From Bombyx mori (lineage: Eukaryota > Arthropoda > Insecta > Lepidoptera > Bombycidae), in NCBI RefSeq assembly GCF_030269925.1, contig NC_085133.1, positions 2,748,001 through 2,812,000 of the forward strand: 64,000 nucleotides of DNA, in the 5' to 3' direction. Of this stretch, positions 34,565 through 47,018 are shown piece after piece; the stretch's first letter is position 1, and each line of letters begins with the position of its first letter. The position numbers and the translations under genes were made by a program. Under the pieces are notes generated by a model. It saw only the letters and a list, made by a program, of their open reading frames with translations, did not search any database and was not told the origin of the DNA.

Positions 34565-34917
34565 AGTAATACCATGAAATCGGTAGCCCTAAAATCAAAA
34601 GCAACGGTCAGCCGTATCGCTTTTTGACCCGACCTTCATCTCACCATCCCTATATTGGACATCATTCCTATACTTCAGACGCAAGACAAGCGGCATCCTT
34701 GAGCTATCGACAGCCCTCAGCGGGATCAAGCACGCTGTGCACAATAGTTTTAAGACACTCGAAAAACTTCAACCCGGACCATAGTTGTAATAGCACTGAG
34801 CCATTGGCGTCTTACCGAGTCACTTTGACCACGTTTAACTAGAGGCTTTGATCGTAATAAGCTATAAGGCTATAAGCTGTCATTTAGGTTCATCGTTCGA
34901 ACAAGGAACATATATAC

Positions 34918-35155
34918 TGGTGGTAGGACCTCTTGTGAGTCCGCACGGGTAGGTACCACCGCCCCGCCTATTTCTGCCGTGAAGCAGTAATGCGTTTCGG
35001 TTTGAAGGGTGGGGCAGCCGTTGTAACTTACTTGAGACCTAAGAACTTATATCTCAAGGTGGGTGGCGCATTTACGTTGTGGATGTCTATGGGCTCCAGT
35101 AACCACTTAACACCAGGTGGGCTGTGAGCTAGTCCAACCATCTAAGCAAAAAAAA
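34918..35155 (+). mobile_element. Family A short retroelement copy, well preserved
   Basis: Full unit from ACTGGTGGTAGGACCTCTTG to a 13-base A run. Close to the majority sequence of the family. Confidence 0.88.
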
Positions 35156-35159
35156 AAAA

Positions 35160-36510
35160 ATGTATCTTTAAGTTAAAAACGGCGCCAATATTTCCATTGA
35201 TTAATAGAATCTAGATAGGATAAGGTGACTACAAATTTAAAAAAAAAATCCCTAAAGTAATTCTAAATTTGAAAACGCGACTAATATCAAGAAAAAAGTT
35301 TGAAGTCAACTTTTTTAAATTCAAGGTCGTAGGGTAAAATCGCTTGACTTCAAATTCAATTATATTTTATTTTTAAATGATATATGTATGTAATTAATAA
35401 GTAACACGATTTAATTTAATTACATTAAATTCTATATAGGACGTGTAGATAAAAAATGTAGGTTAAGTTGAGCAATTTATGTGACTTTTAATTTAAAAAC
35501 ATCAATGAGGATACTGTTTGAATTTTTTTATAAATAAATGGTGAACATAAATACCTGCATGGATCGATCGTATCCGATATTATCACAAATAATCGATGGC
35601 ACATCTCAAAAGTCACTGAATTTAAAATCGATAATCGGAACACGTCAGCACTTTTCGAATTTAGAACGTCAAGTTTGACATTTTTTTTTTCTTACACTAT
35701 CGGCGTTCCGCAGGTCTGTTTACGTCAAAATGTATTTTTCAAATGTGCAGCAAAAAATTTCTGCCCGCTCCTCCGTGGCTTGTAGGCGTGCTGCTTATAC
35801 TATGGCCTGTGTGTAGGTTATGCACTTATGTGTAGGTACTCTCCGCTAAGTTTTTTATTATAGTTGGCTGTGTTCGCGCCGTTCCTTAGTTCAAAGATCG
35901 ACCTTTGATGTCACTTGATACTTTTGTTACGTAACGCCGAGTTTTTTCATGATCAAACTTTTTTCGAGGCGACGAATTCGACATGACGATTGATGCAACG
36001 TTATTTGAGGCAAAATTTTGTGACTAACAATACGTAATTTAGTGGGAAGATTAAAAAAAAAAATTTTTTTTTCTCTTCAAAACAATTAATCTGTTGAAAT
36101 TTTAATATATGTGAATAAATAAAAAAATAAAAAAAATTTGGAACGAAATCAAAATTTCCAGTTAAAGTATTAACGTCAATCGGTCGCAGTAGATGATAGC
36201 TGAGCGTGCGAGCGAGACGGCAACACGTGCAGTTTTTCATTGCACCGCTCGAGTACTGACGCATATTTTTTCCGCGATCCGTTTTTATAACTTGACTCAT
36301 TCGAAGCTTTCTTATAGAAATGTACTTTATTTGTTTATTTTTAACACGAAAGCACGTAGGTGGTCCTGTTTCTTGTTTACTCTATTGCGTTTTAGAGATG
36401 TACTATGCGCGATCATTTTGATTGTTCGATTGACACCGTGGCCATATTGATATTCGAACAATAAATATTTTTTTAAACACAAATGATTGACCAGCAAACT
36501 TTAGGGAGGC
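35160..36510. other. Repeat-poor intronic stretch
   Basis: No transposon is recognised. Open frames at 36001-36300 (minus) and 36193-36450 (plus) overlap in antisense and show no domain. CpG words are locally common at 36180-36290 (GAGCGTGCGAGCGAGACGG). Confidence 0.35.
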
Positions 36511-36514
36511 GTTA

Positions 36515-36905
36515 CCTATACCATACCTATGCTACATAGTAACCTCCACAGGGGCTATGCTAACTTCACCTGAATTGTAGGCGAGCTCACGGGGCTTAGC
36601 CTGACGACTTGCTAACTGAGAAGATCCGGCGAGAAGCTCAGTGTCTATGGTCTATGGGTTAATTTTTAGGACCAACTCTTCGTCGCATTCGAGGGTTTCG
36701 ACAAGAATAGTGACCAGTGCTTGGAGTGCCTCCTTCTCCTTCTTCTTGCGTCGGTAAACCTCAATGCTGAGGGTCGGACTTCCTCAAATAACTTTCTCCT
36801 GAATTATCCTACGCCACTCTTGCCTATCCTCGAACGTATGGATGGTAACGTGGACTAAAGTGTTGAGTGCCTCAAAGCACCGATAATGGATCGGGAGGAT
36901 CCGAC
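36515..36905 (-). mobile_element. Bm1-type SINE interrupted by a LINE fragment
   Basis: The A-tail end is poorly preserved. The core (GATCCGGCGAGAAGCTCAG) is followed by the long 5' region, which is split at GAGTGCCTC by a 132-bp insert and resumes as AAAGCACCGATAATGGATCG. It also has a core deletion after GACTTGCTAAC. Confidence 0.8.
36733..36864 (-). mobile_element. 5'-truncated LINE insert with 9-bp target duplication
   Basis: GAGTGCCTC is found on both sides (36724-36732 and 36865-36873). In minus sense the insert ends AAGAAGAAGGAG and encodes EDRQEWRRIIQEKV, a LINE ORF tail. The related copy is at 18595-18720. Confidence 0.75.
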
Positions 36906-37045
36906 CTGCCTCTTTTGGACGAACGGCCACTGTTTACCATTTGGTTCTCTGAATCGGGTATGTGGAATCAGGTATACTGGCCACGTTGAGAGGTTCAAAT
37001 CGTAATTGCTGTAAAGTCAGATATGTAACTTGATACAAATAAAAT

Positions 37046-37292
37046 CCTCTTTTTTTATTGTTTAGATGGGTGGACGAGCTCACAGCCCACCTGGCGTTAA
37101 GTGGTTACTGGAGCCCATAGACATCTACAACGTAAATGTGCCACCCACCTTGAGATATAAGTTCTAAGGTCTCAGTATAGTTACAACGGCTGCCACACCC
37201 TTCAAACCCAAGCGCATTACTGCTTCACGGCAGAAATAGGCAGGGCGGTGGTACCTACCCGTGCGGACTCACAAGAGGTCCTACTACCAGTA
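37046..37292 (-). mobile_element. Family A short retroelement copy, well preserved
   Basis: Complete minus-sense unit from the T-rich side (TTTTTTTATTGTTTAGATGG) to CCTACTACCAGTAAG. Confidence 0.87.
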
Positions 37293-37661
37293 AGTAATAT
37301 TTGATCACTACGCAGAAACTACTGAACCGCCTCTGATAAAAGTTTACATTCAAAAGCTTATATTTAAGCTTACGCGGATATTTTTAATCTGACCGCAAAA
37401 GTGCCGGAGGTAATAACAAAATTACCACGTGTAGAACAACCAGGTGTTTCTTACTAATTCATTCTTTTAAGTCTTTTTTGTTTATGATATTGACATTGTC
37501 TGTGCGATTCAGAAGTCGCTATGACGTGCCTATGTTTTCGACGACAATAACTTTACCGACTTTTTTATTGAGCTATATGGGTAAGAAGTCTGCGATTGCA
37601 ATAAGCGATGCTGTTCTATTATATTGGTACTATAATTGCTTTGAAGGGAAATTACAACTGT

Positions 37662-37766
37662 AGGCAGGGACTTGGCTGTGCCCCGGGCACTGCTGATGTC
37701 CATTAGCCACGGTAACCACTTAGCACCAGGTGGGCCGTGTACTCATCTGCCTACAAACAAAATAAA
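37662..37766 (+). mobile_element. Family B LINE 3' end, truncated
   Basis: From TAGGCAGGGACTTGGCTGTG to CTACAAACAAAATAAATAAA. Confidence 0.75.
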
Positions 37767-38953
37767 TAAAAATATGTAGGTGAATTTTCGAAAAATTTCG
37801 AATTATTGCTATGTACCCACATTTTTGCGTTATTCACGAGGCTTAGATCAATGAAAACAATTCTAACGGTTTTATCTCGTGATATAATGAATACCTATTA
37901 TATAATATTTATCAATAAATGAGTGGCTGACTTGATTGTGATGAAGCATTTTATATTCTGAACATGGCTAAATACAAAATAAGTAATAGTTTATAAAACT
38001 AACAAAATACGCTTTTACAGAAAATCCAACCAAAAAATAGAAAATAAATTTTAATTAATTTGAATTAATTATAGTGTAAGAAAAAATGATTTTATTGTAA
38101 AAAAAATTTACAATTTTTTTTAAATTATTGAATTGTCATCGGTCCTTAATAAGTATACCAAATTTCGAGTTAATCCGACATTTTGAAGGGGGTCAAAATC
38201 ATGTTCAAAGATTCCGTTACATACATACGTCTGAAGCTAATAAAAGCGTATTAAAAATGGAAAATTAGAGAAAGTTTAAATTCATGAAATCGTTACTTTG
38301 TTAACCGCAAAATTGAAAAAAACCCACTTAAGACACGTAGGAATATAGTTTTGATTATTTCGCATTGTCTATTAAACTTAAATATGATCGCGACATTACG
38401 AAACTGTCGCCCGACGATATTGTATTACCACAACCCACACAAGCAAGCTAGCAACGATGTTTAGGCACCATTCGAAATAACCATTTTTATAATTCGACCG
38501 GAATTCGCGAATAATCGAAACAAAAAAAAACCCGACAACATTGAAGCAACAATGCAAAAATCGAAATGCAATTAGTAACAGAAAACCGTGAAACGAATTA
38601 ATAACAGGTTAGTTTTATTTGCGTAGGGTTCCTAGGACGTACAAAGACCCGGGTCTTTTTACTCGGAGTCCAACAGTGCAGTGAAAATGATAGGTTAGCC
38701 TAATGAGAGGTTGGCGATATTGTCGTCGCTCGATTATTGTACAATGTCGCTGTGACTTAACCGGCTTATTATGTAACTGGTTTTTAGCGACTTGGCCGTT
38801 TTGTGTGCCTTATTCACTCAGTTTTGTTATTGGTTAAGTTGTTACCGAAATAAGAATTGTTATTCGCACCGCGGTAGAAGTTAGAAGTGGTGTGTATCCG
38901 TGGAAGTTCACAGCGTGTTTTAGTGTATACAGCTAAATAATGAATTCTAAAAA

Positions 38954-39040
38954 TCTATATATTAATACGTGAAGCCAAAATTTTGTATCCCTTTTTACGA
39001 AAATTGCGCGGACGGAGGAGTATAGAATTTCCCACACTTA
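38954..39040 (+). mobile_element. Helitron-like element, family H1, 5' part (split)
   Basis: It starts TCTATATATTAATACGTGAA and runs to CCCACACTTA, where an H2 Helitron is inserted. It resumes after that element as TAGAGAATATAGAGAAG (39436-39452) and is then lost. Confidence 0.7.
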
Positions 39041-39435
39041 TCTATACCAATATTATAAAGAGGAAAGATTTGTTTGTTTGTTTGTATTGAATAGGCTCCA
39101 AAACTACTGAACTGATTTGAAATATTCTTTCACTGTTTGGAAGCTACACTATTCCCGAGTGACATAGGCCATAATCTTTTTTGAAAAAAATATAGAAATC
39201 CTTACTAAAACTCCAATAATGTAACCCAAGGTGCAAAAAAATTACCTAAAATATTCTTTACATCGCGTGCCCTGCGAAAACTATTGATGATAGAATAAAA
39301 TAATGTACTACGACTTTGTAAAACACATTATTATTTACAAAAAGTGTCGCGACAGCACATGTCTAACAATTATAGATATGTCTCAATAAGTGTTATTTTA
39401 TTTAAAACCTGAGCGGAGCCGGAGCGGGCCGCTAG
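39041..39435 (+). mobile_element. Helitron-like element, family H2, full length
   Basis: It begins TCTATACCAATATTATAAAG and ends GGAGCGGGCCGCTAG. The interrupted H1 sequence joins exactly as CTTA|TAGAG, so insertion was between A and T with no target duplication, the Helitron rule. The GC-rich end GGAGCCGGAGCGGGCCGC provides the 3' stem. Confidence 0.82.
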
Positions 39436-40028
39436 TAGAGAATATAGAGAAGAGAACCCAAATGAGTGAAATCACTCAACACAAATGACACAAAAATATA
39501 TTCCGTGGTTTTAGTAAAAAAATTTTTTGCCAAATTACATAATAATTGAACTTTGCTTTGTTATTCCTAGTTCGAACTATACGTCACAAATGTAATGAGT
39601 CTATTAAAAAAAAAACTTATGTTGGTCTTCTGCGATACGACCCGCTAATAACTTCAGAGACCGCTGACGAATCATATTAGAATGAAAATTTACATTAAAT
39701 AAAAACTAAACGAAATTCAAATCTACTTTTACTGGCACTTAAAATTCATAATAACTTGCTCCGTCCATGCAAAAAAAAAAAAACATTACCGAGAAAATTA
39801 AGTAGAAGTGTTTGAAAAGGCGTCCTCTGATCTCGCGGAGTCGGCGGCCAAGAATAGCGTTCGTTAGCCTCTTTTAATTTCAGCTAATTTTTATCTTCAA
39901 CCGGCGTCGTCGCCTTTTTTACTGAGCACGAGCCATTAGCTCCCGAACGAAGGACGACCAAATGGTTTTGATACTTGACATAAAAATCAACATTAATATG
40001 TTGTTTGTTAACGCGTTATCGAATATCA

Positions 40029-40264
40029 CTGGTGGTAGGACCTTTTGTAAGTCCGCACGGGTAGGTACCACCACTCCGCCTATTTCTGCCGTGAAGCAGT
40101 AATGCGTTTCGGTTTGAAGGGCGGGGTAGCCTTTGTAATTATACTGAGACTTTAGAGCTTTGTGTATCAAGGTGGGTAGCGCATTTACGTTGTAGATGTC
40201 TATGGGCTCCAGTAACCACTTAACATCAGGTAGGCTGTGAGCTCGTCCACACATCTAGGAAAAA
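40029..40264 (+). mobile_element. Family A short retroelement copy
   Basis: Full unit with scattered changes (GACCTTTTGTAAGTCC, GGGGTAGCCTTTGTAAT) and an A-tail. Confidence 0.85.
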
Positions 40265-40775
40265 AAACTCGAATTAACTGTTTTGCTAGCCGAAAACTAT
40301 GATTGTGATGATGATGAGCTTAGCTTATGAACAGTTGAACAGTTAAAATGCTAAGGGGCTGTGAGCTGTGAACTAAAAAAAGCGAAAATCTTATCAACAC
40401 GTCTCATTGAATTTTGTTATATTTATTCTTTATTTTATAGACGTGTGGTAAAAAAAAACAATATAAGCCTTGGAATCAATCGTTATGAGGTTTACATTGA
40501 TAAGCGATTATCATATTATCATAAATTATTATTATTATTTTGTATATCAACTATTGCACTGTCGATTGCACCTGTAATTGAAGTGACATCTGTCATGTAC
40601 TTATTATTAATTTATTAATGGTTTGTATGTGGATGATCACTGTTTGGTGCAACTAAATAAATAAATATCGACTTAGGAAATTAACGGCTAATCAAAATCG
40701 AATACAAAAAAACCACTGGACAAACTAAATCACAAATGTTTACTTTAATTACAACAACATTAGTTCATTAACTTC

Positions 40776-41035
40776 AACGGCCGTCTGGTTTAGTGGTAAG
40801 TGACATGGTCACTAAACAAGGGGGCCGCGGGTTCAAATACCCCCAAAGGAAGATATTTGTATGATAAATATAAAATGTCTTTTCCATGGTTATGGATGGA
40901 TATTAAATATATGTATGTGTATGATAAAAATACTTACATTTATTTCCGTTATCTGATACCTGTAGCACAGGTTCTTTACGAACTTAGCACGAGACCAGTT
41001 AACGTGGCCTGATTGTTAGTAAATATTTATTTATT
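40776..41035 (+). mobile_element. tRNA-headed SINE, family S1
   Basis: tRNA-like head (ACGGCCGTCTGGTTTAGTGG, then GCGGGTTCAAATACCC) followed by AAGATATTTGTATGATAAAT and the same 3' body as the inverted copy at 21100-21326. The B-box and T-arm are mutated, so it is not a tRNA gene. Confidence 0.75.
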
Positions 41036-41576
41036 TAGTTTTCCGGAATGAAATTCTCTATCGCGACACAAAAACTAAAAACAGCTCCAGAGCACTCGTT
41101 CATAAGTATTTTCAAATTTAATTATACAAGTATCAAGACGGTTGAATCGTTGTTGTCCCGAAGAAATCTAATTTTTGTCGAGTTTTTCTCTGATTCGAGT
41201 GGACCCAGGGCGCGGTGTGCTCTTGTCTTCCTGTGTATGCTGTTGGAAGCGTCACCATAAGTCCTTTGACCTTTCCCCAGACAGAAGTTTAATTGGGACG
41301 TATTTTATAAGGAATTTGCATTTTGTATAGCTAGAATTTAAATATTGGGAGTGTAATGAGCTTTGAAATTTACCACTTTTACGTGATATTTTTGTGGTGT
41401 CATTTTAAGTGTAGTTTTTATGGAATATTCAGAATTTAGAATGGGCTGTCAGAGTCAAATTTAGGCAATTTTTTTTATTACTTGCTTTTATGAGATTTCT
41501 GTTTAGTCGTTTTAGAATTGGCCATCAGAGTTGAATATAGTCAATTTTTTTATATTGCTTTTACTAGATTTGTACT

Positions 41577-41950
41577 ACGGGTACCAATTTTTCTAATGAA
41601 ATACGTACTCAACAAATGTTCACGATTGACTTCCACGGTGAAGGAATAACATCGTGTAATAAAAATCAAACCCGCAAAAATTATAATTTGCGTAATCACT
41701 GGTGGTAGGACCTCTTGGGAGTCCGCACGGGTAGGTACCACCACCCCGCCTATTTCCGCCGTGAAGTAGTAATGCGTTTCGGTTCGAAGGGTGGGGGTAG
41801 CCGTTGTAACTACACTGAGACCTTAGAACTTATATCTCGAGGTGGGTGGCGCATTTATGTTGTAGATGTCTATGGGCCCCAGTAACCACTTAACACCAGG
41901 TGGGCTGTGAGCTCGTCCACACATCTCAGCAATAAAAAAAATAAAAAAAA
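41577..41950 (+). mobile_element. S3/family A composite retroelement
   Basis: S3 body (ACCAATTTTTCTAATGAAAT, TCACGATTGACTTCCACGGT) runs without a break through AAAATTATAATTTGCGTAAT into a complete family A unit and A-tail. It lacks only the tRNA head, which is seen with the same body at 18300. Confidence 0.82.
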
Positions 41951-42227
41951 ACTGTGTATGCTCTGTCTAAAATTTATGAAACTTTTGCCTTCGTAATTAC
42001 AGACTGACGTTGCTCTGGAATTCACAAACTCGAAAACGCGAGGAACTCGTAAAAAACAATATTTCACTTATCAAAAATTCATAGGTTTTAAAACGACGGG
42101 GCAGGTGTCCGAAAACGCGTAAAAATGTTATGTTTTTACAAGTTTCGACTGTTGAGGAGCGTTCGCAAGAAACAAAGTGAGGCAGACTTTTCTAAATATG
42201 GATGCTATGCTCAAGAATATACTTTCC

Positions 42228-42472
42228 TTTTTTTTTATTGCTTAGATAGGTGGACGTACTCACAGCCCACCTGGTGTTAAGTGGTTACTGGAGCCCATAG
42301 ACATCTACGACGTAAATGCGCCACCCACCTTGAGATATCAGTTCTAAGGTCTCAGTATAGTTACAACGGCTGCCCCACCCTTCAAACCGAAACGCATTAC
42401 TGCTTCACGGTAGAAATAGGCAGGATGGTGGTACCCACCCGTGCGGACTCACAAGAGGTCCTACCACCAGTA
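42228..42472 (-). mobile_element. Family A short retroelement copy, well preserved
   Basis: Complete minus-sense unit, near the family majority sequence. An ORF over it is a by-product. Confidence 0.87.
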
Positions 42473-42710
42473 ATAAAACAGTCCAAAGTTTTCCACTTAA
42501 AAAAAGTCAATTCAATGGATACATACCACAACCAAACATTTTGTACTTAGTAAAAGAGCACGCCCGATTGTCCGTCTAGAATCTAGATTATTCTTTAATT
42601 AGAGTCTGAGTTATCTTTGTTAATATTGCTGTTAAAATGTCATGTTACCGTTCCATGGTAAAAATATGGTATTACGAATGAAAGTTAACTATGACTTGAT
42701 ATATAGACTA

Positions 42711-42922
42711 CTAGTCGTACTCGCCCGCTTCGCTGCGCATTTAAAATTAACATTATTATTGTCATTATTATTAGGGAGTCCAACACTCATATAAATATTA
42801 GCCTATCCATTAAGTACTTGTGTTTTCTACATGGATACCAAGTTTCAAGTCAATCGGATGCATGGTTCTGTAGTTATAACGCAAAATCCGTAAAAACCAC
42901 TGTAGATATTAGGTAGTATAGA
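42711..42922 (-). mobile_element. Helitron-like element, family H4, full length
   Basis: Reversed 3' end CTAGTCGTACTCGCCCGCTT at the low side and TC end at the high side (GGTAGTATAGA), with A and T flanks of the correct sense. The GC-rich 3' stem absent from 6830-7024 is present. Confidence 0.75.
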
Positions 42923-43153
42923 TTTGACTATTGACACGTATGCAAGTAGCAGCGACTGAACCAAAACCATAGGGGTTAAGGTAAAATAACTCGTGTGAAA
43001 AATGTGATTATCTCAACTGAAGGATTTTAATTTGTCTAAGAACATTTGTGGGCTTGATATTTCTTCCGTTTTCCGAAGCGTACGCCAGCCACTATATCGA
43101 TTAATAAATATATTTTTCAGTGAACAAACAGTCACGCATTAACTTATTTGAGA

Positions 43154-43585
43154 CTAGCGGCCCGCTCCGGTTCCGCTCGGGACTTTAACAAAAATTTCAA
43201 CGATATTTGACGTTGTTTTATTTTTTTAAATAAAAGAACACTTATTGCGGCATAACTATAGTAGTTAGACATATGCTGTTGCGACAATTTTTGTAATTAA
43301 TAATGTGTTCTACAAAGTCGTAGTAGATTATTTTATTCTATCACCAATAGTTTTTGTAGGGCACGCAATGTAAAGAATATTTTAGGTATTTTTTTTACGC
43401 CTTGGGTTACATTATTGGAGTTTTAGTAAGGATTCCTAATTTTTTTCAAAAAAGATTATAGCCTATGTGGCTCGGGAATAGTGTAGCTTTTAAACGGTGA
43501 AAGAATTTTTCAAATCGGTTCAGTAGTTTCGGAGCCTATTTGAAACAAACAAACAAATCTTTCCTCTTTATAATATTAGTATAGA
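43154..43585 (-). mobile_element. Helitron-like element, family H2, full length
   Basis: CTAGCGGCCCGCTCCGGTTC at the low side is the reversed 3' end, and AATATTAGTATAGA at the high side is the reversed 5' end. Body shared with 39041-39435. Confidence 0.75.
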
Positions 43586-44181
43586 TATAGTATAGAAGTA
43601 TAGATATAGATTAGTATAGATAGAGATGTCAACTTATCGAGGCTGTAACATTTGAAGCCAGCGTCAGCTTCACTTTTCATTCGCGTAACGCTCCGCCTTC
43701 ATTTTTCTCGTAAGCGCACAACAAACTTTTCTAATAATGTACCTAGTTAAAAGTGTCCCACCGCTAATTGCGATATAAATTTTCCGGGTTACTCTAAAAA
43801 ACCTCACCGGGATGAGTTACGGGTTGAGATCGAGGGTGATTAAGAGGAGAAATGAGATTGAGATGAGGAAAAATGCGGAACTTCGCTTCGGTTTTATTTG
43901 AGCGACTTGAAAAAAGGAAGGTTCCGTTCGTGACTTATGCGATACGCGACACACTTGACCTTGACTCTGTAACTGATAACTTGGAACATCTAAGGTTTTT
44001 GAAACTCGATAATAATTGGATTAGAAGGAATGTAATGGAAAGTTTATTTTTAAATCATTTGACGCATCCCAACTATGGACGCATAGTAATAATAAAATAA
44101 TTTAATGCCTTTCACACAAAATAAAATTAAATATAAATAAAAGAAAAAAAGAAAATGGCAAAAGGAGAGAGGTGGTTTTTT

Positions 44182-44415
44182 TACTGGTGGCAGGATCTCT
44201 TGTGAGTCCGCACGTGTAGGTACCACCTATAGGCCCATTTCTGCTGTGAAGCAGTAATGCGTTTCGGTTTGAAGGGTGCAGCAGCCGTTGTAACTATACT
44301 GAGACCTTAGAACTTATATCTCAAGGTGGGTGGCGCATTTACGTTGTAGATGTCTATGGGCTCCAGTAACCACTTAACACTAGGTGGGCTGTGAGCTCGT
44401 CCACCCATCTAACCA
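44182..44415 (+). mobile_element. Family A short retroelement copy
   Basis: Full unit from TACTGGTGGCAGGATCTCTT to CCACCCATCTAACCAAG. The tail A run is short. Confidence 0.86.
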
Positions 44416-44676
44416 AGTAGATAAAATGAACAGCGCTGATTTTCAGTCATCCCCATTCCCCTTTGGTTCATTGCGGGAATCAAGGCTAGGTACGTGTGTA
44501 CAGACTTAGATGTTAATGAAAAAACAAAAAAAATTAGCCCTCTCAATTCGACTCTCAGGTTTTTCGATATGACACAGTCAACATCTGTACAGTCGTGCTA
44601 TTTTGCTTGGAAATTCAACAAATTGGTTAAATGATCTATATTAAATAGAACAGTGTTATCCTATACAAAGAAATCG

Positions 44677-44787
44677 GTAGGCAGCGGCTTGGCTCCGCCC
44701 CTGGCATTGCCGATGTCCATGGGCGATGATAACCACTCACCATCAGGTGGGCCGTATGCTCGTCTACCTACAAGGGCAATAAAAACA
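44677..44787 (+). mobile_element. Family B LINE 3' end, truncated
   Basis: From GTAGGCAGCGGCTTGGCTCC to CCTACAAGGGCAATAAAAAC. Well conserved. Confidence 0.82.
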
Positions 44788-45009
44788 GAAAAATCTATCT
44801 AATATATAACTCGCGTTCCAAATTAAAAATTATATTCATAATTTCACATTCGTAAGAAAATATTCACTCATCCAACTACTGACCACGCCTAACGTTGCTT
44901 GACCTTGATGAACATACTGTTTTCCTCACCCGATTTTATTTAAAACTATTGTCTTGGGTTCGACAAACTCTATCTAAAATCTTTATATTGATGATTGACT
45001 TGAAGAATA

Positions 45010-45215
45010 CCGTTCTCTGGTGAAGATGCGTATTATGCGCCCATTCGTGCCGGCATTATATTCCTGCCTATTACTACCACGAGTATAGCATAACTGTTAT
45101 AAGATTTGAGACAGACCTCATACTTTACGGTGGCATTCGCGTTAGGTTTTCTTTGGACTCCTGTGACGACTTAAGACGAGGTGAGCCGCGAGCTCTACTA
45201 TCCATTTAGTAAAAC
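45010..45215 (+). mobile_element. Relic of a family A retroelement
   Basis: Strongly diverged full-length order: CATTCGTGCCGGCATTATAT, GAGACAGACCTCATACTTTA, GACGAGGTGAGCCGCGAGCT. Confidence 0.45.
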
Positions 45216-46588
45216 GAAAAGATGAAATACTGTTTTATATCATAGCATATATTTCATTGCCATTTAAGAAAAATCTAGAACTCACTTAAAGCATATCAAA
45301 AGCTTTCCGAACCTATTAACTTTAAAAGCTTCTCGCTCGTTAACCGGTCAAAAAAGGGAGTTGAAAAAAAAGAACCGGGTATCTCCTAAACGTTCTCGGC
45401 TCATATTTTTCCACCCTAGTTGGACACTTTTCATAATTACCGAGCGCCCCGCACCCCCCACCCCTTCGACTTGAAAAAAGTCATTAAGAACAGTTTCTAA
45501 CAAGATGTCTTTTTAGTAATTAAAAAATGTGTTTCAGCAAATATGATTGGACTTTTAACTTTACGATCACGGATGGTAAAGCCAGCTACTAACCAAAATT
45601 AACATCACAATGATTTACTAGAGAATCAAATGTTATGTTTAAGTATTACGTTTGAAAAAAAAACTTGTGCCTGCTTTTATTTCACATAATATATTAAAAG
45701 AAGCAATTGCCCATTTTAAATTATATTTAAAGATTGGCAAAACGACCAGTACATACATAGTCTGTATTAATTAAAAAACTCAAAAAAAGTCGATCTGTCA
45801 AATTTAAATAAGACGGTTCTAAATTCAAAATTGACATTGACCAACACGACACACGTTCTCGTCTCGACGTAAAAAGTACATACATTAAAAGAGGCCGCAT
45901 CGCTTAAAATACTTTTGATATACTTTTACGAGAAAGAAAAAAAAAACACTAGAAAAAAAAGTACCAACACATGTCTTGAACGTCAAAAGACGTCTCATTT
46001 TTAAAAAGGGAACAACGTTTTGCTGCGTCAGTATGAACTCTTATCAGTACTTTAAAATCCGATTGGAATATCAACTTAATGTCGTTGGTATTAATGTAAA
46101 TTTTCGTTTGCAGTGTAACCAGTGTATATTATCTTTTATTCGAGTAAAAGCACCCTACATCTGAATTTCAAATTGGGCTATCGTCCATTTTTGTTTGTGA
46201 TTTTTTCGTAAAAGCGGTGCAATAATAAATCTCTTCGCAATAACTATAAATTCATTGCAGATCGACATGCAAATGTTGTAGTTTTTTTTTTTTAAATGTA
46301 CATTCGAATTTTGAATCGTGCCTTTTGTGTTTGGAACATCGGCCTCGTGGAGAAGATCCTAATGTTTTTTTTTTCTTATTTTCATTTCTTGCGTGGGTGC
46401 TTCAAAATATGTAAACAAGGATATCTATTTAATCATGCAGTGTGTAGCAGTTTGTTTGTCATTCACGGTTAAAGTATGCCCATGCCATATTCGCGCAAGT
46501 TGACTTCGAACTAGACCAAAATAACACTACTAGTACTTATTTTTCGTGCACCGATTTTTGTGTATGCAATTTCTCATTTTATTTATTA

Positions 46589-46796
46589 CTAGCGACCCGC
46601 CCTCGCTTCGCTTCGGAAACATTAAAACACACATGAAACCAAAAAAAAAAAAAAAAAAATTAAGAAAAGTAGCCTATGTTCATCAGGGACAATGTCGGCT
46701 TCTAATGGAAAAGGAATTTTTCAAATCGGTCCAGTAGTTTCGGAGCCTATTCGAAACAAACAAACAAATCTTTCCTCTTTATAATATTAGTATAGA
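46589..46796 (-). mobile_element. Helitron-like element, family H2, internally deleted
   Basis: Reversed 3' end CTAGCGACCCGCCCTCGCTT, a poly-A run, then the H2 5' body (CAAACAAATCTTTCCTCTTT) and TC end. Roughly half of the element is missing. Confidence 0.65.
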
Positions 46797-46804
46797 AGTA
46801 TAGA

Positions 46805-47018
46805 TTTTTTATTGTATAGATGGGTGGACGAGCTCACAGCCCACCTGGTATTAAGTGGTTACCGAAGGCCATAGACATCTACAACGTAAATGCGCCACCC
46901 AGCTTGAGATATAAGTTCTAAGGTATCAGTATAGTTACAACGGCTGCCCCGCCCTTCAAGTTTCGGTCTACTGCTTCACGGCAGAAATAGACAGGGTGGT
47001 GGTAATCACAAGAGGCTC
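46805..47018 (-). mobile_element. Family A retroelement, truncated 5' end
   Basis: Minus-sense unit starting right beside the H2 Helitron. The 5' block is damaged (GGTGGTAATCACAAGAGGCT). Confidence 0.78.

Noticed and set aside
34624..34842. Plus-strand ORF of 72 codons, Ser/His-rich
   Set aside because: It lies between two family A copies, with no domain and no convincing splice sites.
43873..44100. Plus-strand ORF of 75 codons with some leucine-repeat flavour
   Set aside because: Short, no clear repeat register, no splice or promoter context.
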